From contig JAIRVP010000077.1 of assembly GCA_031253835.1 (NCBI GenBank), positions 31,096-95,095 of the forward strand: a stretch of 64,000 nucleotides of DNA, read 5' to 3'. Positions 45,601 through 53,312 of the stretch are shown one piece after another. How positions within the stretch are numbered: the stretch's first letter is position 1; each line of letters starts with the position of its first letter. A program made the position numbers and the translations under genes. This DNA comes from Burkholderia sp. (lineage in GTDB: Bacteria > Pseudomonadota > Gammaproteobacteria > Burkholderiales > Burkholderiaceae). Under the pieces are notes generated by a model. It saw only the letters and a list, made by a program, of their open reading frames with translations. It was not told the DNA's origin and ran no database searches.

Positions 45601-46383
45601 GCCGCGCGCGCCGACGAGAAGATCCGTTTCCGAGACATCCAGGCGCAGCCGCGCAAGATCATCTCGTCGCCGACCTGGAGCGGGATCGAATCCGAGCACG
45701 TGTCGTACAACGCCGGCTACGTGAACGTGCACGAACTGGTGCCGTGGCGCACGATGACCGGCCGCCAGCAGCTCTACCAGGATCACGCATGGATGCGCGC
45801 GTTCGGCGAATCGCTGTGCGCGTACAAGCCGCCGGTCGATACGGGCAGCTATGCGCACATGCTCGGCACGCGCTCGAACGGCAACCCCGAGCGCGTGCTG
45901 AACTTCCTGACGCCGCACCAGAAGTGGGGGATCCACAGCACGTACACGGACAACCTGCTGATGCTGACGCTGTCGCGCGGCGGCCCGATCGTGTGGATGT
46001 CGGAGGACGACGCGAAGGCGATCGGCGCGGTCGATAACGACTGGATCGAGTGCTACAACTCGAACGGCGCGTTGTGCGCGCGGGCCGTCGTCAGCCAGCG
46101 GATCCCGTCCGGGATGGTGATGATGTACCACGCGCAGGAGAAGATCGTGAACACGCCGGGCTCCGAGATCACCGGCACGCGCGGCGGCATCCACAACTCG
46201 GTCACGCGCATCGCGCTGAAGCCGACCCACATGATCGGCGGCTACGCGCAGCTCGCGTACGGCTTCAACTACTACGGCACGGTGGGCTCGAATCGCGACG
46301 AGTTCCTGATCGTGCGCAGGATGAACAGGATCGACTGGCTCGACGGTGAAGAGACCGCGGTCGACACGGGAGAAACGTCATGA
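42619..46383 (+). CDS. narG: Respiratory nitrate reductase, alpha subunit
   Basis: 1254 aa (E. coli NarG is 1247). The FS0 iron-sulfur ligands H50, C54, C58 and C93 are at the E. coli positions (THGVNCTGSCSW, RGCSRGAS). The segment ADWYNSTFIMMWGSNVPQTRTPDAHF carries the Asp that ligates molybdenum. It binds Mo-bis-MGD and reduces nitrate to nitrite on the cytoplasmic face. The gene is complete, has no Tat-type signal of the periplasmic kind, and overlaps narH by ATGA. Confidence 0.98.
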   Translation: MSHFLDRLRYFSTTRPRFSDGYGAVTDEDRKWEDGYRMRWQHDKIVRSTHGVNCTGSCSWKVYVKGGIVTWETQQTDYPRTRPDMPNHEPRGCSRGASYSWYLYSANRLKHPMVRSALVKLWRERRRTLGPVEAWRSIVDDDEARRAYQSRRGLGGFVRASWDEVNEIVAAANVHTVERHGPDRVVGFSPIPAMSMVSYAAGSRYLSLIGGVCLSFYDWYCDLPPASPQTWGEQTDVPESADWYNSTFIMMWGSNVPQTRTPDAHFLVEARYRGTKVVSVFPDYSEGAKFGDLWLHPKQGTDAALALAMGHVILKEFHVAGPGLAGRSDYFVDYCKRYTDMPCLVRLVPHGDGYVPERLVRASDFDDALDEAAHPDWKTVMIDDANGEFVVPVGSVGFRWGQQDDADKGKWNLRGETSKGAALSPRLSCTAEHDDVVDVLFPYFGNQPHAHFNSTQHASELSRRIGVRRIATRNGDMLVATVYDLFVANYGLDQGLGGRDVATSYDDDLPYTPAWQETITGVKRADVISVARQFAENAHKTQGKSMVIIGAGINHWFHMDMSYRAIMNMLIMCGCVGKPGGGWSHYVGQEKLRPQTGWTALSGALDWSRPPRQMNATSFFYVHTDQWRYDPMDPSTLLSPLADKSKFHGAPIDYNVRAERMGWLPSAPQLSVNPLKVGAALADPAHAGADIAQQLKAGTLKLASEDPDAPGNFPRNLFVWRSNLLGSSGKGHEYFLKHLLGTTNGVQGEDLGVTGGPRPEEVTWHDEAPRGKLDLLVTLDFRMSTTCMYSDVVLPTATWYEKDDMNTSDMHPFIHPLSAAVDPAWESKSDWEIFKGIAKRFSELCDGHLGVERDVVLAPIAHDTPGELAQPFDVQDWKRGECEPVPGRTMPNVTVVERDYPNTYARFTSLGPLMDTLGNGGKGIGWDTKDEVKLLGELNYKVADGAAQGRPRIDTALDAAEVILALAPETNGEVAVKAWRALSGITGIDHTHLAAARADEKIRFRDIQAQPRKIISSPTWSGIESEHVSYNAGYVNVHELVPWRTMTGRQQLYQDHAWMRAFGESLCAYKPPVDTGSYAHMLGTRSNGNPERVLNFLTPHQKWGIHSTYTDNLLMLTLSRGGPIVWMSEDDAKAIGAVDNDWIECYNSNGALCARAVVSQRIPSGMVMMYHAQEKIVNTPGSEITGTRGGIHNSVTRIALKPTHMIGGYAQLAYGFNYYGTVGSNRDEFLIVRRMNRIDWLDGEETAVDTGETS

Positions 46384-47909
46384 AGGTACGCGCACAGATC
46401 GCGATGGTGCTGAACCTCGACAAGTGCATCGGGTGCCATACCTGCTCGGTGACCTGCAAGAACGTGTGGACGAGCCGCGAAGGGATGGAATACGCGTGGT
46501 TCAACAACGTCGAGACGAAACCGGGCATCGGCTATCCGAAGGACTGGGAGAACCAGGACCGCTGGCGCGGCGGCTGGCGGCGGCGCGCGGACGGCAAGAT
46601 CGAGCCGCGCCTCGGCAGCAAGTGGCGGCTGCTCGCGCAGATCTTCGCGAATCCGCACCTGCCCGAGATCGACGATTACTACGAGCCGTTCACGTTCGAC
46701 TACGCGCACCTGCAGGAAGCCGGCAACACGCGCGCGATGCCGGTCGCGCGGCCGCGCTCGGTGATCAGCGGCCAGCGGCTCGAGAAGATCGAGTGGGGGC
46801 CGAACTGGGAGGAGATCCTCGGCGGCGAGTTCGAGAAGCGCGCGAAAGACTATAACTTCGAGAACGTGCAGAAGGACATCTACGGGCAGTTCGAGAACAC
46901 CTTCATGATGTACCTGCCGCGCCTGTGCGAGCACTGCCTGAATCCGGCGTGCGTCGCGTCGTGCCCGTCGGGCTCGATCTACAAGCGCGAGGAAGACGGC
47001 ATCGTGCTGATCGACCAGGACAAGTGCCGCGGCTGGCGCATGTGCGTGTCGGGCTGTCCGTACAAGAAGATCTACTACAACTGGCAGAGCGGCAAGGCCG
47101 AGAAGTGCATCTTCTGCTATCCGCGCATCGAGGCCGGCCAGCCGACCGTGTGCTCGGAAACCTGCGTGGGCCGCATCCGCTATCTCGGCGTGCTGCTCTA
47201 CGACGCCGACCGCATCAGCGAGGCGGCCAGCGCGGAGAACGAGAAGGACCTGTACGAAGCGCAGCTGTCGCTGTTCCTCGATCCGGACGATCCGGCCGTG
47301 ATCGCGCAGGCCGAGCGCGACGGCGTGCCGGCTGCGTGGATCGACGCCGCGCGACGTTCGCCGACCTACAAGATGGCGATCGACTGGAAGATCGCGTTCC
47401 CGCTGCATCCGGAGTACCGGACGCTGCCGATGGTGTGGTACGTGCCGCCGCTGTCGCCGATCAACTCGGCCGCGAACAGCGGGGCGCTCGGGATGAACGG
47501 CTACCTGCCGGACGTCGAATCGCTGCGCATCCCGCTGCGCTATCTCGCGAACCTGCTGACGGCCGGCGACGAGGCGCCCGTGAAGCTCGCGCTCGAACGG
47601 CTGCTCGCGATGCGCGCATTCATGCGTGCGCGCCACGTGGACGGCATCGATGCGCGCGGCGTGCTCGACCAGGTCGGGCTGTCGCTCGCGCAGGTCGAGG
47701 AGATGTACCGCTATCTCGCGATCGCGAACTACGAGGATCGCTTCGTGATCCCGACCACGCACCGCGAGTACGCGGAGAACGCATACGACCTGCGCGCATC
47801 GTGCGGCTTCTCGTTCGGCAACGGCTGCTCGGACGGCCGTTCCGAAGCGAGCCTGTTCAGCCCGAAGAAGGGCAACAAGACGATTCCGATCCACGAGGCT
47901 TCCCGATGA
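46380..47909 (+). CDS. narH: Respiratory nitrate reductase, beta subunit
   Basis: 509 aa with four Fe-S clusters. Cysteine motifs include CIGCHTCSVTC near the N-terminus, CEHCLNPACVASCPSG, CRGWRMCVSGCP (with the Trp that marks the [3Fe-4S] centre) and CIFCYPRIEAGQPTVCSETC. It passes electrons from NarI to NarG. Start overlaps the narG stop at 46380-46383, and its stop overlaps the narJ start. Confidence 0.98.
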   Translation: MKVRAQIAMVLNLDKCIGCHTCSVTCKNVWTSREGMEYAWFNNVETKPGIGYPKDWENQDRWRGGWRRRADGKIEPRLGSKWRLLAQIFANPHLPEIDDYYEPFTFDYAHLQEAGNTRAMPVARPRSVISGQRLEKIEWGPNWEEILGGEFEKRAKDYNFENVQKDIYGQFENTFMMYLPRLCEHCLNPACVASCPSGSIYKREEDGIVLIDQDKCRGWRMCVSGCPYKKIYYNWQSGKAEKCIFCYPRIEAGQPTVCSETCVGRIRYLGVLLYDADRISEAASAENEKDLYEAQLSLFLDPDDPAVIAQAERDGVPAAWIDAARRSPTYKMAIDWKIAFPLHPEYRTLPMVWYVPPLSPINSAANSGALGMNGYLPDVESLRIPLRYLANLLTAGDEAPVKLALERLLAMRAFMRARHVDGIDARGVLDQVGLSLAQVEEMYRYLAIANYEDRFVIPTTHREYAENAYDLRASCGFSFGNGCSDGRSEASLFSPKKGNKTIPIHEASR

Positions 47910-48604
47910 CGAGCACCGCACCCGATCCAACCTATGCGGCGCTCGCGGCGCTGCTCGACTATCCCGACGACGCGCTCGTCGACGCGCTCGACTCGATCGA
48001 AGCGCACCTGCGCGACCGCGCCCGCGTGCCGAAACCGGTGCGCGCGGGCCTCGACCGGTTCTTTGCGTACGTGCGCGAGCGCGACCTGCTGACGCTGCAG
48101 GAGAACTACGTCGGGCTGTTCGACCGTGGCCGCGCGACGTCGCTGTACCTGTTCGAGCACGTGCACGGCGAATCGCGCGACCGCGGGCAGGCGATGGTCG
48201 ACCTGCTGCAGATGTACGAGCGGCACGGGTTGTTCCTGAACGCGGGCGAACTGCCCGACTACCTGCCCGTGTTCCTCGAATACCTGTCGCGGCTGCCGGT
48301 GCCCGATGCACGCAAGCTGCTCGCCGAAACCGGCGAGATCCTGCGCGCGCTGGCCGGGCAGCTCGCGCAGCGCGGCAGCCACTACAGCTTCGTGGTCGGC
48401 GCGCTGCTGCCGATGGCCGGCCTCGCGCCGGCCGACGCGCCGGAAGCGGCCGCCGACGACGTGGCCGCCGAGCGGCCGAGCGCCGACGACTACCGCGCGC
48501 TCGACGCGTCGTATGCGGACGAGGCCGTGCGCTTTGTCGGCGCGGCGACGCCGGCGGAGCAGACGGTGCGGTTCCACGACAAGCGGCCGGCCCGCGGCGC
48601 GTAA
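47906..48604 (+). CDS. narJ: Nitrate reductase assembly chaperone
   Basis: 232 aa TorD/NarJ-fold helical protein from the ATG at 47906 (ATGA overlap with narH). It contains YAALAALLDYPDD, LTLQENYVGLFDRGRATSLYLFEHVHGESRDRGQAMVDL split by the NarJ-specific YVxLFDR block, and LPVFLEYLS. It holds NarG until the Mo cofactor is inserted and NarI attached; it is not part of the final enzyme. Confidence 0.95.
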   Translation: MTSTAPDPTYAALAALLDYPDDALVDALDSIEAHLRDRARVPKPVRAGLDRFFAYVRERDLLTLQENYVGLFDRGRATSLYLFEHVHGESRDRGQAMVDLLQMYERHGLFLNAGELPDYLPVFLEYLSRLPVPDARKLLAETGEILRALAGQLAQRGSHYSFVVGALLPMAGLAPADAPEAAADDVAAERPSADDYRALDASYADEAVRFVGAATPAEQTVRFHDKRPARGA

Positions 48605-48628
48605 GCGCGGGCCCAACTGGGGAATGAC

Positions 48629-49312
48629 ATGAACGCTTACCTGCATCAGTTCCTGTTCGGGATCTACCCGTACATCTGCCTCGCCGTGTTGCTGGTGGGC
48701 AGCCTGATCCGCTTCGACCGCGAGCAGTACACGTGGAAAAGCGATTCGTCGCAGCTGTTGCGCCACGGCATGCTGCGGCTCGGCAGCAACCTGTTCCACT
48801 GGGGCGTGCTGGTCGTCGTGCTCGGGCACTTCGGCGGCTTTCTGGCGCCGCACTGGCTCGTGTCGCCGTTCCTGTCGGCGTCCGGGCACCAGCTCGTCGC
48901 GATGGTGGCGGGCGGCGCGGCCGGCGTCGCGGCGATCGTCGGGCTCACGATCCTGATCTGGCGGCGCCTCGGCGATCCGCGCATCCGTCGCAACAGCCGC
49001 CAGTCGGACATCCTGATCGTGCTGATGCTGTGGGTGCAGCTCGCGCTCGGGCTCGGCACCGTCGTGCTGTCGACGCGCCACATGGACGGCGCGATGTTCG
49101 AACAGCTCACCGACTACGTGAAGGGCGTCGTCACGTTCCGGCCGGATATCGCGAGCCTGCTCGTCGGCGTACCGCTGACGTACCGGCTGCACATCCTGCT
49201 CGGCTTCACGATCTTCCTCGTGTCGCCGTTCACGCGGATGGTGCACATCTGGAGCGGGATCGCGTCGATCGCGTACCTGATCCGCCCGTACCAGCTCGTG
49301 CGCAAGCGCTGA
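48629..49312 (+). CDS. narI: Nitrate reductase, gamma subunit (cytochrome b)
   Basis: 227 aa with five membrane helices. Conserved His residues for the two b hemes lie in NLFHWGVLVVVLGHFGGF and in YRLHILLGFTIFLVSPFTRMVHIWSGI. It oxidises quinol at the periplasmic side and transfers electrons to NarH. The gene starts 24 bp after narJ with GGGGAATG upstream. Confidence 0.97.
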   Translation: MNAYLHQFLFGIYPYICLAVLLVGSLIRFDREQYTWKSDSSQLLRHGMLRLGSNLFHWGVLVVVLGHFGGFLAPHWLVSPFLSASGHQLVAMVAGGAAGVAAIVGLTILIWRRLGDPRIRRNSRQSDILIVLMLWVQLALGLGTVVLSTRHMDGAMFEQLTDYVKGVVTFRPDIASLLVGVPLTYRLHILLGFTIFLVSPFTRMVHIWSGIASIAYLIRPYQLVRKR

Positions 49313-49321
49313 GGAGGCCGC

Positions 49322-50107
49322 ATGAACGACGTTCTCTCCGACGCACCGGTCGCGTTGCGCATCAACGGTGTCGCGATCGACGACGCCGCGATCGCGGCCG
49401 AGGCCGCGCACCACGGCGATGTGCCCGATCCGCTCGGCGCGGCACGGCGCGCGCTCGCGGTGCGTGAACTGTTGCGGCAGCGTGCGGTAGCGCTCGCGCT
49501 CCTCGACGAAGGCGCGCCGCTCGACGACGCGGCCGTCGACGCGTTGCTCGAACGCGAGCTCACGCACCTGCCCGAACCCGATCGCGCGGATTGCGAGCGC
49601 TATTACGCGCAGCACCCGGCGCGCTTTCGCCGCAACGACATCGTCTATGCGAGCCACGTGCTGTTCGCGATGACGGACCGCGTGCCGCTCGCGCCGCTGC
49701 GGCAGCGCGCGGAACAGGCGCTCGCCGAGGTCGTGGCCGCGCCCGAGACGTTCGACGCGGTTGCGCGCGCGTCGTCGAACTGCCCGTCAGCGGCAGTCGG
49801 CGGCAGCCTCGGGCAGCTGCTGCGCGGCGACACGGTGCCGGAATTCGAGGCCGCGCTGTTCGACACCGACGGCATCGGCGTGCTGCCGAAACTCGTCAAC
49901 ACGCGCTTCGGCTTCCACATCGTGCGCATCGAGCGCCGCGTGGAGGGCGACACGGTGCCGTTCGACGAAGCCGCCGGCCAGATCGCCGCGTACCTGTCGG
50001 AACGGGTGCGACAGCGGGCGATGCGGCAGTACGTGGCGATTCTCGCGGGCAGTGCGCGCGTCGAAGGCGTCGAATTCGACGGCGCGAACGGGCCGCTGGT
50101 CCAGTAA
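49322..50107 (+). CDS. Peptidylprolyl isomerase, parvulin (PpiC/NifM-like)
   Basis: 261 aa, 9 bp after narI. The C-terminal parvulin domain (about 105-220) contains VYASHVLF, SNCPSAAVGGSLGQLLRGDTVPEFE and NTRFGFHIVRI. The N-terminal helical segment resembles NifM. No signal peptide is seen, so it should be cytoplasmic and probably aids folding of NarG or NarH. A parvulin in this position after narI is a known feature of nar operons in several proteobacteria. Confidence 0.92.
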   Translation: MNDVLSDAPVALRINGVAIDDAAIAAEAAHHGDVPDPLGAARRALAVRELLRQRAVALALLDEGAPLDDAAVDALLERELTHLPEPDRADCERYYAQHPARFRRNDIVYASHVLFAMTDRVPLAPLRQRAEQALAEVVAAPETFDAVARASSNCPSAAVGGSLGQLLRGDTVPEFEAALFDTDGIGVLPKLVNTRFGFHIVRIERRVEGDTVPFDEAAGQIAAYLSERVRQRAMRQYVAILAGSARVEGVEFDGANGPLVQ

Positions 50108-50120
50108 CGGAGTCTTGCGG

Positions 50121-51386
50121 ATGGCAACTCAACAAGGTAATGCCGGGCCGGTCGCGAACGCGACGGCCGTCCCGCTGCGCGCGTGGTCGGTGCTGGCCGC
50201 GAGCACGCTCGCGTTCATGGTGTGTTTCGTCGTGTGGATGATGTTCGGCGTGCTCGGCGTGCAGCTGCGCACCGACCTCGGGCTGAACAGCACGGAGTTC
50301 GGGCTGCTCACGTCGACGCCGGTGCTGACCGGCGCGCTGATGCGCTTGCCGCTCGGCACGTGGACCGACCGCTTCGGCGGCCGCATCGTGATGACGGTGC
50401 TGCTGATCGTGTGCGCGGTGCCCGTCTATATCGTCAGCTATGCGACGCAGCTGTGGCAGTTCCTGCTGATCGGGCTGTTCCTCGGCTGCGTCGGCGCGTC
50501 GTTCGCGGTCGGCACGCCGTATGTCGCACGCTTTTTCCCGCCGCAGCGGCGCGGGCTCGCGATGGGCGTGTTCGGCGCGGGCACGGTCGGCGCGGCCGTC
50601 AACCTGTTCGTCACGCCGCTGCTGCTCGACGCATACGGCTGGCGCGTCGTGCCGCGCATCTACGCGGTCGCGCTGCTCGTCACGGCGCTGATCTTCTGGT
50701 TCGCGTCGGCGCCCGATCCGGGCGCGGGCAAGCGCGGCGGGTCGATGCTCGACGCGTTCAAGGTGCTGCGCGACCCGCGCGTGTGGCGGCTCTGCCAGTA
50801 CTACTCGATCACGTTCGGCGGCTTCACCGCGCTGTCGCTGTGGATTCCGCAGTACCTGAAGAGCGAATACGGGATGTCGCTCGTGATGGCGTCCGCGTTC
50901 GCGGCCGGCTTCTCGCTGCCGGGCTCCGTGCTGCGCGCGCTGGGCGGCGCGCTGTCCGACCGCTTCGGTGCGCACGCGGTCACGTGGTGGGGGATGTGGG
51001 TCGCGTGGATCGCGCTGTTCCTGCTGTCGTATCCGGCGACCGATTTCGTGATCCACACGATCGACGGCACCGCGACGCTGAACGTGACGATGCCGGTGGC
51101 CGGCTTCGTCGCGCTGACCTTCGTGCTCGGCGCGGTGTTCGCGCTCGGGATGGCGTCGACCTTCAAGTACGTCGCCGACGATTTCGCGGACAACATGGGC
51201 GTCGTCACGGGCATCGTCGGGCTCGCGGGCGGGCTCGGCGGCTTCCTGTTGCCGATCCTGTTCGGCGTGCTGCTCGACCTGCTGCGCGTGCGCACGACCT
51301 GCTTCATGTTCCTGTACGGAATCGTGTGGGTGTCGCTGATCCTCATCTACCTGTCGGAAGTGCGGCGCACGCCCGTCACGGGCTGA
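50121..51386 (+). CDS. narK: Nitrate/nitrite transporter, NarK family
   Basis: 421 aa MFS carrier from the ATG at 50121. The nitrate-signature glycine motif in helix 11 is GVVTGIVGLAGGLGGFLLP; the helix 5 counterpart MGVFGAGTVGAAVN is also present. Twelve helices are predicted. It could import nitrate with protons or exchange it for nitrite; the sequence does not settle which. It is last in the nar operon, 13 bp after the parvulin, whereas in several relatives narK genes precede narG. Confidence 0.92.
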   Translation: MATQQGNAGPVANATAVPLRAWSVLAASTLAFMVCFVVWMMFGVLGVQLRTDLGLNSTEFGLLTSTPVLTGALMRLPLGTWTDRFGGRIVMTVLLIVCAVPVYIVSYATQLWQFLLIGLFLGCVGASFAVGTPYVARFFPPQRRGLAMGVFGAGTVGAAVNLFVTPLLLDAYGWRVVPRIYAVALLVTALIFWFASAPDPGAGKRGGSMLDAFKVLRDPRVWRLCQYYSITFGGFTALSLWIPQYLKSEYGMSLVMASAFAAGFSLPGSVLRALGGALSDRFGAHAVTWWGMWVAWIALFLLSYPATDFVIHTIDGTATLNVTMPVAGFVALTFVLGAVFALGMASTFKYVADDFADNMGVVTGIVGLAGGLGGFLLPILFGVLLDLLRVRTTCFMFLYGIVWVSLILIYLSEVRRTPVTG

Positions 51387-51460
51387 CGGGGGGCGAGCGA
51401 TGGCGATGCGCTCGTGCGATGCCGGCCAGGCCCGGGATCGCGCAAGCGCATCGTCTCGCT

Positions 51461-51487
51461 CGGGACGTTCGGGACGTTCGGGACGTC
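51461..51487. repeat. Triple 9-bp tandem repeat
   Basis: CGGGACGTT occurs three times in a row (the last ends in C). It lies in the 147-bp gap between narK and the recombinase gene. Its role is unknown; it could be a recombinase-linked site or simple repeat expansion. Confidence 0.6.
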
Positions 51488-51533
51488 GCGCACGACGTAT
51501 CCGGCCGCGCACGCTTCTGTCAAACTGGCGCCC

Positions 51534-53270
51534 ATGAAACCGCGCCTCGCTTCACCGCCTTCCCCCGATTCCGCGCCTGCGCCAGCAGGCTTTCCCGACG
51601 CCGACGAACTGGCCGCGCTGCGCGCGTGGTATGCGGGCATGACCGTGCGCCAGGCCGTCGAGCGCTACCTGCCCGATCGCCTCGGCGAAGGGCGGTCGGC
51701 GCGCGGCGTGATCGGCGCGATTCGCCGCCGCCTCGTGCGCGTCGCGCGGCAGGCCGGCCGGCCCGATCTCGCGGAACGGCTCGGCCATCCCGACGGTGAG
51801 CGTTTGCGGGAGGCGAAAGCCGCAACCGAAGCGATCGGCCTGCTGCGTCACGCACGTGCGCCGTTCCCGCAGATCAGCGACGACGTCGGCCTGTGGCTGC
51901 CCGCCCGCGCGGTCGTCGCGCTGCGTGCGCACGGGATCGCGACGCTGGCCGACCTGACGGTGCGGATTCCGCGCCGGCGCCAGTGGTGGAGCGCGATCGC
52001 GGGCCTCGGCGTGGCCGGTGCGCGGCGCATCGAGGCCTTCTTCGCTGCGCATCCGGAGCTGACGGAGCGGGCGCGCGCGCTGATCGCCGCGACGCCGCGC
52101 GGCAGCATCGTGCCGTGGGAACAGTTGAAGCTGCCGCACGAGGTCGACGGCTCGGCCGGCACGTTCCGCGCGCCGCGTGCGACCAGCACGCTCGATGCGG
52201 ACAACGACTACGCGGCCGTGCATGCATGGCTGTCGCTGCACGAATCGGCCGCGACGCGGCGCGCGTACCGGAAGGAGGCCGAGCGGCTGATCCTGTGGGC
52301 GATCGTCGAGCGCGGCCGCGCGCTGTCGTCGCTGACGACCGAGGATGCGGTCGCGTATCGCGCGTTCATCCGGCGCCCGACGCCGCACGAACGCTGGGTC
52401 GGGCCCGTGCGGCCGCGCGGCGCGCCCGACTGGCGGCCGTTCTCGGGCGCGCTGTCCGCGCGGTCGGCCGCGTACACGCTGTCGGTGCTCGGTGCGCTGT
52501 TCCGCTGGCTGATCGAACAGCGCTACCTGCTCGCGAATCCGTTCGCGGGCGTGAAGGTGCGCGACACGCGCGGCGCGAACGCACTCGACACGTCGCATGC
52601 GTTCACCGAAGGCGAGTGGCTGCTGGTCCGCACGATCGCCGACGGGCTCGAGTTCCGGAAGCGCACGGCTGACGGCGCACCGCAGACGGGCTGGACGCCG
52701 GCTGCCGCGCAACGGCTGCGCTTCATTCTCGATTTCGGCTATGCGACCGGGCTGCGCGCGAGCGAGCTGGTCGGCGCGACGCTCGGCGGCATCGAGACGG
52801 ACGCGCACGGCGACGCGTGGCTGAAGGTGATCGGCAAGGGCAGCAAGGCCGCACGTGTCGCGCTGCCGCCGCTTGCACGGACGGCGCTCGATCGCTATCT
52901 GGTCGCGCGCCGGCTGCCGGTCACGCCGGTGCGCTGGCGGCCCGATACGCCGCTGATTGCGAGCCTCGCGGAAGACGAAGCGGCCGCGATCACGAGCGTG
53001 CGGCTGTGGAAGGTGATGCAGCGGTTTTTCGCGCAGGCGGCCGAGGCCGTCGAAGCCGATAACCCAGCGCTCGCGCAGAAGCTGCGACAGGCGAGCCCGC
53101 ACTGGATGCGGCATACGCACGCGACGCACGCGCTTGCGCGCGGCGCGGAGCTGACGACGGTGCGCGACAACCTGCGGCATGCGTCGATCTCGACGACGTC
53201 GATCTACCTGCACGGCGACGATGTGAAGCGCGCGCGGCAGATGTCGAGTGCGTTCGCGGCCGACAAGTAA
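51534..53270 (+). CDS. Orphan tyrosine recombinase / site-specific integrase
   Basis: 578 aa from the ATG at 51534. The C-terminal catalytic domain keeps R408 (YATGLRASELVG), the Lys in KGSKAARVALP, H523-x-x-R526 (HWMRHTHATHAL), H549 (LRHASI) and the nucleophile Y558 (SIYLHGD). A SAM-like core-binding domain precedes it (about 220-345) and an extra N-terminal domain of about 200 residues lies before that, as in the DUF3701-type integrases found as single copies in beta-proteobacteria. There is no phage, cassette, IS or att site nearby, so it is probably a chromosomal gene and not the integrase of a recent island. Confidence 0.88.
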   Translation: MKPRLASPPSPDSAPAPAGFPDADELAALRAWYAGMTVRQAVERYLPDRLGEGRSARGVIGAIRRRLVRVARQAGRPDLAERLGHPDGERLREAKAATEAIGLLRHARAPFPQISDDVGLWLPARAVVALRAHGIATLADLTVRIPRRRQWWSAIAGLGVAGARRIEAFFAAHPELTERARALIAATPRGSIVPWEQLKLPHEVDGSAGTFRAPRATSTLDADNDYAAVHAWLSLHESAATRRAYRKEAERLILWAIVERGRALSSLTTEDAVAYRAFIRRPTPHERWVGPVRPRGAPDWRPFSGALSARSAAYTLSVLGALFRWLIEQRYLLANPFAGVKVRDTRGANALDTSHAFTEGEWLLVRTIADGLEFRKRTADGAPQTGWTPAAAQRLRFILDFGYATGLRASELVGATLGGIETDAHGDAWLKVIGKGSKAARVALPPLARTALDRYLVARRLPVTPVRWRPDTPLIASLAEDEAAAITSVRLWKVMQRFFAQAAEAVEADNPALAQKLRQASPHWMRHTHATHALARGAELTTVRDNLRHASISTTSIYLHGDDVKRARQMSSAFAADK

Positions 53271-53312
53271 GCGGGTGGCGCCGCGGCGCTCCCACGCGTT
53301 CGCGCGAGGCGG

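Noticed and set aside
42574..46230. Open frame of more than 1200 codons on the minus strand opposite narG
   Set aside because: It is a GC-skew shadow of narG: the composition is Arg/His/Ala/Asp-rich without motifs, and narG is certain.
51534..53270. Recombinase as evidence of a genomic island carrying the nar operon
   Set aside because: No direct repeats, tRNA, change of base composition or mobility genes on either side; nar genes look native in codon use.
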